Source: Physocladia obscura (Eukaryota; Chytridiomycota; Chytridiomycetes; Chytridiales; Chytriomycetaceae). From it: a DNA stretch of 13,871 nt. Position 1 is the first letter of the stretch. Every line of letters starts with the position of its first letter. Positions 7,717 to 13,871 of this stretch are shown piece after piece. The stretch spans positions 1 to 13,871 of the forward strand of contig JADGJH010000391.1 of assembly GCA_027596945.1 (NCBI GenBank). The letters run 5' to 3'. Made by a program: the position numbers and the translations under genes. The notes under the pieces are model-generated. The model did not search any database, had not been told where the DNA came from, and saw nothing but the letters and a program-made list of their open reading frames with translations.

Positions 7717-8918
7717 ATGTTTTTCATCCAAATTCGCCGAGCAACAACACGTATCATGATTGAAAGTCACGTTGCTGAAAATCTTGGCGAAATGCGAACA
7801 CGAATCTCAGTTGCAGCTGCAGTTTCGGGAAGAGCAGAAAACCAGGTTTTCTGCCGATGTTTTCAAGTTCTGGGTAATTCAAGTCTGATCCCGAGGAACA
7901 TTTGATTCACAGGTCCGTCTGGTTGCGGTCAGCAAAACAAAGCCCAACGAAGATATTCTCGCAGCGTACAACGAAGGGCAAAGACATTTTGGAGAGAACG
8001 TAGGGGTTTACTTTAATGAGTTTGTTTTATTTGGCTCTGATTTGAAATCTTGTTTTTTAGTACGTGAGTTGTTCCCTGCTGATGGCATGCAGAGAAATGT
8101 GAAACGCAGTTACTAATTCAATTTATTTCAATCGCCGACACCCAGGTGCAAGAGCTGGTTGACAAAGCTGGCCAAGTAATCGTTTTATTTTTTATTTTAA
8201 TTTTTTTTGCAACTGACACGAAATGCAGCTTCCTTCAGATATTCAATGGCATTTCATTGGTATGATTCGATCCCATTTTAAGTTATGAAGCTTGCACACT
8301 TACCTTGCGTATTCATCCAGGAACACTGCAGTCCAATAAATGCAAACAAATCGTTGCAATTCCAAATTTATTTGCCGTCGAAACTGTGGATGGAACAAAA
8401 AAGGCAGACATTTTGCAGAAGGCATGCATCCAAGCACAACGCGTTGAGCCTTTAAATATTTTTGTTCAAATCAACACAAGCGGAGAAGAATGTTAGTTTA
8501 AATTTTTTTTATTTGGTTTAACAGTTTTTTTGAAGCAAAAAGTGGTATTGCTCCTCAAGAATGTCCAGAAGTTGCGAGACATATTGCGGAAAAGTGCCCA
8601 AATTTGAAATTGAGTGGATTAATGACAATTGGAGCACCAAACCATGATCCTGCGAATGGACCAAATCCAGATTTTCAGGTTTTTAAATTTATTTTAATTT
8701 TTTCTATGTGCTAAAATTTTTGTTTTCGCTTTTATTGTTATTATTATTATTGCTAGATTTTGAACGATTGCCGCGATTCAATCAGTGATGTCATGAAGGG
8801 GGCGGATATCGAATTAAGTATGGGAATGTCCGATGATTTTGAATCGGCGATTCAGATGGGCTCCACGAATGTGCGTTTGGGATCTTGTATTTTTGGTGCA
8901 AGGGGAAAAAAAGTTTAA
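7717..8918 (+). CDS. PLPBP: pyridoxal phosphate homeostasis protein (YggS/PROSC family), 8 exons
   Basis: Exons: 7717-7845, 7913-7999, 8061-8063, 8146-8175, 8229-8259, 8321-8491, 8536-8678, 8757-8918. They give 251 residues; human PLPBP has 275. The family binds pyridoxal 5'-phosphate and buffers free vitamin B6. Landmarks: [11 protein letters not shown] (44-54) with the PLP-linking Lys at K51; HFGENYVQEL (68-77); [45 protein letters not shown]; and the phosphate-binding [13 protein letters not shown] near the C-terminus. All splice borders are GT...AG, introns are 44-82 nt, and TACTAAT at 8111-8117 is a possible branch site. A 3-nt exon supplies Y73. The first ATG (7717) gives an Arg-rich leader; a second in-frame ATG at 7756 gives 238 residues. 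It converges on the PARP-Deltex gene. Confidence 0.95.
8061..8063 (+). other. PLPBP: 3-nt micro-exon (TAC) of PLPBP
   Basis: The preceding exon ends GGAGAGAAC (Gly-Glu-Asn) at 7999 before GTAGGG. The next recognisable exon starts GTGCAAGAG (Val-Gln-Glu) at 8146. The family motif is GEN-Tyr-VQE, so one Tyr codon is missing. TAC at 8061-8063 is preceded by TGTTTTTTAG (strong acceptor) and followed by GTGAGT (strong donor), giving introns of 61 and 82 nt. Without it the protein would lack only this Tyr. Confidence 0.7.
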
Positions 8919-9280
8919 AACAATAATTATATTGAAAACAGAAACTTTTTGTATAAACGCACTCAATAGAAAAAGATGAAAAACAACAATACAAAAAATA
9001 CAATGAAGCAGGCTAGAAAATGTATTTTGTTCATTAAATTTCGCTAAAAACCTTTCACGAATCGAATTTCCAAGTTTCAGTTTTTGATTGCAAGATTGGC
9101 TACAGAAACATTGGTTCTGATTTTGCCATATGTTCTGAAATTCTGCTTGTATATGAAACATCATGAAGCAGAAAGAATTAAGTTGAATTGAATATGACAA
9201 ATATGTTTCGCAGTTTGTCCCGTTTTTGGTGTTCCTTCTCAGCTTTGAGCAACCTATTTTGATCAGTGTTTAAGCTGCCG

Positions 9281-9337
9281 TCAGGTAAAACCTGATAAAT
9301 GAGTAATGTGTTGAATGTTTCCAACCAGTGAAACATT
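9281..9337. repeat. two adjacent small hairpins
   Basis: TCAGGT (9281-9286) pairs with ACCTGA (9290-9295) over a 3-nt loop, and AATGTTTC (9314-9321) pairs with GAAACATT (9330-9337) over an 8-nt loop. They may be chance or a small structured RNA or 3' UTR element. Confidence 0.5.
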
Positions 9338-9605
9338 GGTGCTTTCCGAAAATTGTTCCTTGGCTTAAGTATGCATTATTGACGTTTGCTTTTCTGTTTC
9401 CAAACTTTCACTCAAAATTGCATTTGTTTTGATTTCATGAAAAAGAAGAGTGCAGTTGTCAGAATAATTATCAAGTGTTGATGTAGTATGCCGAACATGT
9501 ATCAATCTCGTCGTTCGACAAATTGCAGGATTTTTAAATTTCTTTATCCTCTTTTTCCGCTCAATACAAAGGAAGTCTGAAAGCTATTTCAATACATATT
9601 TTGAC

Positions 9606-9611
9606 TTTATT
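9606..9611 (-). terminator. poly-A signal AATAAA of the PARP-Deltex gene
   Basis: AATAAA on the minus strand, about 80 nt past the stop codon at 9693-9695, within the context ATTAAAATAAAG. Confidence 0.55.
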
Positions 9612-9692
9612 TTAATGACAAAACAAAATCTAAGTATTTAGATTTATCAACACTACTGCGCTGTTTGCAAACATACGAACAAGGGTCTGATT

Positions 9693-11072
9693 TCAGAAAA
9701 TTCCAAAATTTTGCATTTGTGATTTGACTCTGCTCAAGTAAAAAACATCTGGATATCCGTTTAACTCTCTGTTGCCTGTCATGCATGTTTTGTGTTCAAT
9801 ATTGAATTCAAGTTGGCCATTAACACCCGTTTTGAATGTAAGCCTTCTATCCCAAGCTATTGCAAGCATTTTCAGTATAGCACGCCCTTCTGTATTTGAA
9901 GGAAGGTATGCACGTCTTTTAAAACCGTTAATGACATAATTTATGGCAATTGTAGAAGTTCCATATCCGGGAACTTTCTTCAGAATCAGTATCGCAGAAT
10001 TCATTTTTCCGCAATTAAAAGCATTTCCAAGTTCGCATCCATCCAGTGCGCCACACCATTTGCATTTCACCCATGTGTGCGAAACACCAGAAAGAGTTTT
10101 ACCAGACATTTGAATTTCACTGCGACAAGCCAGACAAAGCCGGAAAGAATGCTTGCATCTGAGTTTTATCCATTCTGCAGGGCCGAAATCACAAACTTGG
10201 CACGCTTCGCATGAAAGAATCGTGTGGACCACTGCCGTCGTAGAACACTCCTGTGAAATTTCGGCAAAAATCTGTCGGGAGTCGAATTTCCATGCTTGTA
10301 CAGTTGCTAAAAACAGTGACTCATTTGTCCAGGCAAATTCTGGGACACTACTGATTTGATTTGAAAAAGGAGTTTTCGACTCGTACGTAATGGCATACAA
10401 TGGAAAACATTGACTTGAGTTGAATATAACATATTGACTCGGGACAGCAATAGAATCGAAAAACAAGTCATACTTGCTTCGTTTTTGAGTAGCATTTTTC
10501 TCAGGTTCGCGAGTCGCGGCACGAAGCGTCCGGTTTGCGTGGATATTCAAACAGTCTCCAAGGAGAACTTGAAATATAAGTACTGTCTGAAATGAGTCAT
10601 ACTGCATGGAAAATGCCGCGTTGTCCGAAAAATATATTCCGGACCCAAGACTTCCCATATTTGCTTTTCTGTTGTCGAGTCCTTCTCGCAAAACTGCATC
10701 TACGTTCGTTTTCGTGCAGTGAAAAAGTAACGCACAGTTGTCGGAATATTCTGGGATTGTTGCTGAAGCGTGACCAAGACGGAAACTGATTTCTTCTGGA
10801 GAGAGACCACATGCTTGCAGCGTTACCTCATCGCGTGATTTAATTTTAAGAAGCTCCACTCTACGGGCACAAAATTGGGAGTAGAGTGTGGGATTTGCAA
10901 TACGGTCGATTTGAATTTTTTGTTGCACGCCTGATTCTTGAAGAAGCCGAGAAATAACCTTGAATTCTGCAGATTGAGTAGAAACACACTTCCGTATGTA
11001 TGGAAGTGATGGATGCGCGTGGGCATCAGCCATTGAGTCATTGTAATCGGGTGGTACAGGTGGAGAGTTCAT
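9693..11072 (-). CDS. PARP catalytic domain fused to RING and Deltex C-terminal (DTC) domains
   Basis: One uninterrupted frame of 459 codons from ATG 11070-11072 to TGA 9693-9695. Residues about 35-232 are a PARP/ARTD fold closest in style to the PARP7/12/14 group: IANPTLYSQF (58-67), LLFHCTKTNVDAVLREGLD (115-133), MGSLGSGIYFSDNAAFS (139-155), PSQYVIFNSSQCFPLY (211-226). Residues 288-340 are RING-like, with Cys pairs 291/294, Cys306-His308, Cys313/316 and Cys337/340. Residues about 355-459 are a DTC domain: RRAYLPSNTEGRAIL (386-400), AWDRRLTFKTG (406-416), EHKT (426-429), NGYPDVFYLSRV (438-449), ending GIF. PARPs transfer ADP-ribose from NAD+; Deltex RING-DTC proteins are ubiquitin E3 ligases whose DTC binds ADP-ribose/NAD+. 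The combination implies coupled ADP-ribose/ubiquitin chemistry in one protein. PARP triad reads H118-Y147-Q213 (usual HG is HC, Glu is Gln). There are no introns, unlike both neighbours. Confidence 0.88.
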   Translation of the reverse strand: MNSPPVPPDYNDSMADAHAHPSLPYIRKCVSTQSAEFKVISRLLQESGVQQKIQIDRIANPTLYSQFCARRVELLKIKSRDEVTLQACGLSPEEISFRLGHASATIPEYSDNCALLFHCTKTNVDAVLREGLDNRKANMGSLGSGIYFSDNAAFSMQYDSFQTVLIFQVLLGDCLNIHANRTLRAATREPEKNATQKRSKYDLFFDSIAVPSQYVIFNSSQCFPLYAITYESKTPFSNQISSVPEFAWTNESLFLATVQAWKFDSRQIFAEISQECSTTAVVHTILSCEACQVCDFGPAEWIKLRCKHSFRLCLACRSEIQMSGKTLSGVSHTWVKCKWCGALDGCELGNAFNCGKMNSAILILKKVPGYGTSTIAINYVINGFKRRAYLPSNTEGRAILKMLAIAWDRRLTFKTGVNGQLEFNIEHKTCMTGNRELNGYPDVFYLSRVKSQMQNFGIF

Positions 11073-12085
11073 TTTTCAATTTTTCTTTTTATTTGTTTAT
11101 GAATATTTATCATTATCATTTGGGTGGAGAAAACCATGCAATCTAAATTTGTGTTGAATAATACGAAATTTAGTTTTTATGAGAAATAATCCAAGCAACT
11201 TAGCATTCAAAAACTAACCTGAAACAAATTGCCAGATGGCTTTATAATAACAATATAAAAATTATGATTAGAATTTAAATCTCAGGTGTTTGTAAAGACT
11301 TATATTTTAATTCTTATTTGCTGTAGACGAATTGGATCCACGGCATCTGCACCAAATGGATTAAGTCACTTTTGGGTATGTATATTTTCTTTCTTTCATA
11401 TCCCACTGCAGTTTGTTCTTATACTTTTTTTTCTTTTTCTTTGTTGGGTATTCCCTGTGGAGCTACTACTTGTATTTTATTAATGCTTTAAAAAATAAAT
11501 TCTAAAAACTAAAACCCTTATGCCCTAGTCCGTGACAGTTTAATGTAACATTCCATGCATTAATTGCTGCTCAGGGCATAAAATGATCTGAAGCTTGCAG
11601 TTAGTCTAGAGTTGAGTCAGACCAGAGTTGCTTGAGGTCTGCAGCCGTTGCAGTGGAACAGTCGCAAAGGTTATGAAGTCATGTGTCAGCATAGATACAC
11701 TGGTTTTGGTGCTCAAGGTTCATCAAATTCAGGATGACATAGCAATTTTCAGAAAGTTTTTCCATTTTGTTCCTTCCAACTAGTGACCTGTTGATTGCTC
11801 AAACAGGACTTTTGCCATTAGCATGCCATATTTATGCTGCCAAACAAGTGACTATTTTCTTTTTCAAATCACAAATTTCAAGAATCGCTCCAACAATCTG
11901 GAAAATTATCTACTACTGCTTCAAGAGAGTCCTTTATACTGTTCCTAGCTTTTAAAAATACTTCTTTGTGATACCAACAGAGTGGAAAAGCCCTCATGCT
12001 CGTTTAAAAGATCTGGTTACTGGATAGTTCATTGGTTTTAGCATCATAAATTCCCAGTAACACATAGATACATCCAGGGATTCAG
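11073..12085. other. gene-free intergenic region
   Basis: It begins with the AT-rich upstream region of the PARP-Deltex gene (no TATA box seen near the ATG). Further right, frames on both strands are short and show no recognisable family. A 9-bp inverted repeat TTATGCCCT (11518-11526) with AGGGCATAA (11573-11581) stands out. The stretch 11580-12085 abuts the CIAO1 exon and may be repeat-derived, but I cannot identify it. Confidence 0.5.
11518..11581. repeat. 9-bp perfect inverted repeat TTATGCCCT/AGGGCATAA
   Basis: Arms at 11518-11526 and 11573-11581 are separated by 46 bp. Could be the end of a small element or chance. Confidence 0.55.
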
Positions 12086-12311
12086 TGAGGCGAGCAGATG
12101 CCCGGTGGAATCGAATTCGACGGCCCACACGGTGCTGGCATAGGCGTTTGCAAGCGTGTCGGCGCAGTACCAGTCGTCGGCTTTGTCGCGCCACACCTGG
12201 ACGGAGTCGTCGTGCGAGGCTAACACCAGTACATCGTCGCGCGCTGGGTGTAACGCGAGGCCCTTAATGTCCTGCATATGCTCGTGCATCACGGTCACGC
12301 ACTCGAAGTCG
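12086..12311 (-). pseudogene. CIAO1: orphan exon of CIAO1 (WD40 cytosolic Fe-S assembly protein), truncated
   Basis: The minus strand reads SDFECVTVMHEHMQDIKG, then LHPARDDVLVLASHDDSVQVWR, then DDWYCADTL, STVWAVEFDSTGHLLAS. This matches the middle WD repeats of CIAO1 (H-x-QDVK...WHP...DDTVKLYRE...DDW.C..TL.GH.STVW...FDPSG..LAS), the WD40 subunit that targets Fe-S clusters to cytosolic and nuclear apoproteins. A possible acceptor (CTGTAG) stands just before the homology at 12312-12314. At the other end the similarity stops inside a WD blade with no GT donor and runs into unrelated sequence (LNPWMYL). Codons are strongly G/C-ending, unlike every other gene here. No other CIAO1 exon is in the window, so it looks like a captured or duplicated fragment. 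A live exon of a longer gene is not excluded. Confidence 0.75.
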
Positions 12312-12707
12312 CTACAGTTTATTTTCCGCAGTATGACAAAGGAAATTTTGAACCCTTGACATCTTGCAGAAAAAGAAGAAAAAAATTACACTCAAAAGCA
12401 TGCGTCTTTCAGTGTAGTAGCACAACGAAATAAAGAAAAGGAAAAAAAGGCAGGAAAACTTTATTGTTTCCGTTAAGAACTTTTACAGCTTTTCCCCCAG
12501 AAAAAAGTGGGAAAGCATTATCCGGAAAATTTTTAACCCTACTTTTTTTTTCCTATTCACAACCGTCAAACTACACGAACAGCTACAGAAATGATAAAAA
12601 AAATAATAAGAAAAAATATGCAGTTTATTCAATGCACATTTTGCATGTGACAAGCAAGAGAAAGTAAGAGAAAAATAAATGAATTTAAAACTGGTGCTGG
12701 AATGCAA
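12312..12707. other. gene-free A-rich stretch
   Basis: A/T-rich, with purine runs on the plus strand. An AATAAA on the minus strand at 12460-12465 could be the poly-A signal of the small gene at 12708-12923. Nothing else recognised. Confidence 0.45.
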
Positions 12708-12923
12708 TCAGAGGTGGCGATTGAACAAGTTCATTGTCGCCGGAACAAAAGCAGTGGTTGAAATCCGATTGGTACTTTTGATTGATGCTGTTGATGATGA
12801 TGCTGCAGCAGTAGTCGGAGCAGTTGAAGCAGGGTCAGCATTTTGTGTAGCGGCTTTGCTCTTTTGAATCTTGATGGATTCTGACTTCATGTTCGCGACC
12901 ATTGTTTGGTTAACTATTGGCAT
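12708..12923 (-). CDS. candidate 71-aa Ala/Ser/Thr-rich protein, unknown function
   Basis: ATG at 12921-12923 to TAA/TAG-type stop at 12708. Reads MPIVNQTMVANMKSESIKIQ, then Lys/Ala/Thr, a low-complexity run of Ala, Ser and Thr (PTTAAASSSTASIKS), and ends TMNLFNRHL. No signal peptide, membrane segment or known domain. A good TATA box (TATAAAAGG) begins 58 nt upstream of the ATG, and the ATG is preceded by AAAA, a common animal start context. An in-frame extension upstream to 13040 would pass through the TATA box and is not favoured. The coding call rests on promoter layout and raised GC relative to flanks, so chance is possible. Confidence 0.33.
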   Translation of the reverse strand: MPIVNQTMVANMKSESIKIQKSKAATQNADPASTAPTTAAASSSTASIKSTNRISTTAFVPATMNLFNRHL

Positions 12924-12972
12924 TTTTAATTGTGTGTGGTGCTTTTTGCTTTTGTTGTGGAGGGAATTGGTT

Positions 12973-12981
12973 CCTTTTATA
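12973..12981 (-). promoter_or_regulatory. TATA box TATAAAAGG
   Basis: Perfect TATAAAAGG on the minus strand. Transcription would be expected to start at about 12945, leaving a leader of roughly 20 nt before the ATG at 12923. Confidence 0.5.
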
Positions 12982-13636
12982 ATGCTACAACCAACCCTAC
13001 TTTTTTTTTTCTTCTTTGTTGTGCATGGCAAAAATGACAAAGACTTGTGATTTCAAAGGGGTTTGAATTCCGATCCGATCCGGAATGGAAAAGTGCATAC
13101 ATTCTTCCCGAACATTCCTTAAGATTTTCAGAAAATCCTACTGAACTCGCATTTCCCTTTTTTCTTTTCTCTTTTTCAGTATCTATTTTCCACATTTTAC
13201 ACTTGCTATTTTTATAAAGCTGATAGTCGGTGCGCTAAGGGCAGAAATTGTGCAATCGTATATTTTTGTTATTAACACGCAATATTCTTATCTTGACAAA
13301 GCTCCCGGAACGTTGCCACTTATTTAAGAATATAAGTTGTTGCCGGAAAATTATTTATTAGAGCTTATCTACTCTTCATTATATAACGAAATTTACTGAA
13401 ATGCAATTGTTTGAATTTTGGACCGATAACTTCTTCTTTTAACCTTCTTATTCAACCTATATAAGTGGATAAAGCTAGATTTTTGCAACAAGTGTTGTTA
13501 AATATTATTGTTAGAATATTATGATTTATGTGTGAGGCAAAAAAAAAACAAAAAAAAAACAAAAGCAAAAAGAAAGGCAAAAGAAACATGTGTAATAACC
13601 TTTATCATTGCTGTTGGGTCTGTCTTTATTTTCTTC
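12982..13636. other. gene-free intergenic region between two divergent candidate genes
   Basis: A/T-rich with no recognised gene on either strand. A 9-bp inverted repeat ATATTCTTA (13282-13290) with TAAGAATAT (13325-13333), an AACAAGTGTTGTT near-palindrome at about 13488, and an A-rich tract with interspersed C (13540-13580) are present. Confidence 0.45.
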
Positions 13637-13644
13637 TATAAATA
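13637..13644 (+). promoter_or_regulatory. TATA box TATAAATA
   Basis: Preceded by CTTC and followed about 90 nt later by an ATG (13732) opening a frame to the window end. Expected start of transcription is near 13668. Confidence 0.35.
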
Positions 13645-13731
13645 CAAGTGCGTGCTAAAATAAAATCATATTAACTTGGTTTTATTGTTCTTTCCGGAAA
13701 AAAGACAAAAGTTGCGTTTCAATCTCGCTCT

Positions 13732-13871
13732 ATGCACTACAAGTATTTGAATAATTTTAAGCTGTGGGAAAGAGCAATTGAAATGTGCGGTGAAGTTAGG
13801 GGCTACGTGTGGCGCAGTGATTTGTTTTCCCTTCCACCAAGAACTTGTCACTATTTATGGATCGAAAAAAA
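13732..13871 (+). CDS. candidate partial open frame running off the right edge
   Basis: From ATG 13732 the frame stays open for 46 codons to the window end: MHYKYLNNFKLWERAIEM, then CGEVRGYVWRSDLFSLPP, then TCHYLWIEK. The frame is also open upstream to about 13674. The composition (Trp, Arg, Tyr, Cys mixed, no low complexity) is protein-like and GC rises relative to the flank, but I recognise no family. The TATA box at 13637 is suitably placed. The gene, if real, is cut by the window, and the 3' end or splice donor cannot be seen. Confidence 0.28.
   Translation, partial: MHYKYLNNFKLWERAIEMCGEVRGYVWRSDLFSLPPRTCHYLWIEK

Larger units (their letters stand above)
8919..9692. other. convergent intergenic region, PLPBP / PARP-Deltex
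   Basis: No gene recognised. It holds the 3' ends of both convergent genes: an ATTAAA on the plus strand at 9033-9038 could serve PLPBP, and AATAAA on the minus strand (9606-9611) could serve the PARP gene. Two small hairpins lie at 9281-9337. A minus-strand frame at 8814-9200 overlaps the PLPBP last exon and looks like chance. Confidence 0.5.

Noticed and set aside
8000..8145. Single 146-nt intron skipping TAC
   Set aside because: Possible by splice borders, but it deletes the conserved Tyr of GENYVQE while a perfectly bordered TAC is available.
8814..9200. 128-codon minus-strand frame
   Set aside because: It overlaps the well-supported last exon of PLPBP on the other strand and shows no family features.
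11328..11375. Isolated exon-like segment (GCTGTAG acceptor, GTATGT donor, reading RIGSTASAPNGLSHFW)
   Set aside because: Good splice borders, but no flanking exon, start codon or recognised family. The following 36-nt 'intron' leads only to a hydrophobic T-rich frame.
12679..12867. Plus-strand 62-codon frame rich in Ala, Val and Asp
   Set aside because: Antisense of the Ala/Ser/Thr-rich candidate, which has the better promoter.
1..13871. tRNA, rRNA, CRISPR array or bacterial operon
   Set aside because: No tRNA B-box with matching stems, no rRNA-like sequence, no regularly spaced direct repeats, and the genes are intron-bearing.

Overview
The window looks like nuclear DNA from an AT-rich animal genome, probably nematode-like or another small compact metazoan. 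The clearest signs are two multi-exon genes with introns of 44-122 nt, GT...AG (one possibly GC...AG) borders and short T-rich acceptors, plus animal-type protein families (BSDC1, PLPBP, a PARP/Deltex-type protein, a CIAO1 exon). There are no tRNAs, rRNAs, bacterial operons or CRISPR. The species cannot be named from the sequence.

Layout. Bases 1-417 are pyrimidine-rich and gene-free. Bases 418-4576 hold a decayed non-LTR retrotransposon (LINE) on the minus strand. Its pieces in transcription order are an endonuclease-upstream segment, the C-terminal half of an APE-type endonuclease, a basic linker, the first part of a reverse transcriptase, and K/E/Q-rich coiled-coil tail fragments, all broken by frameshifts. 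Where the polymerase palm should be (about 1860-2450) there is instead a run of closely spaced inverted repeats in AT-rich DNA. A GCA/TGC-rich structured block follows (about 4500-5060), then a gene-poor stretch with LTR-like traits (about 5100-5850).

The genic core is 5854-11072. A BSD-domain protein (BSDC1-like, 5 exons, minus) and a pyridoxal-phosphate homeostasis protein (PLPBP/YggS, 8 exons, plus) are head to head across 127 bp. PLPBP needs a 3-nt micro-exon (TAC, 8061-8063) to encode the conserved Tyr of its GENYVQE motif. Converging on PLPBP is a single-exon 459-aa gene (9693-11072, minus) that joins a PARP catalytic domain to a RING-like domain and a Deltex C-terminal (DTC) domain. 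This is the most exciting item: in vertebrates PARP9 and the Deltex E3 DTX3L are separate proteins that act as a heterodimer on ubiquitin, and here both halves are one polypeptide. Catalytic positions in both halves look altered.

Bases 11073-13871 are mostly gene-free. They contain a GC-rich orphan exon of CIAO1 (minus, truncated), a candidate 71-aa Ala/Ser/Thr-rich gene with a TATAAAAGG box (minus), and a TATAAATA-led open frame running off the right edge (plus). I see no shared pathway linking BSDC1 and PLPBP beyond the shared promoter interval.
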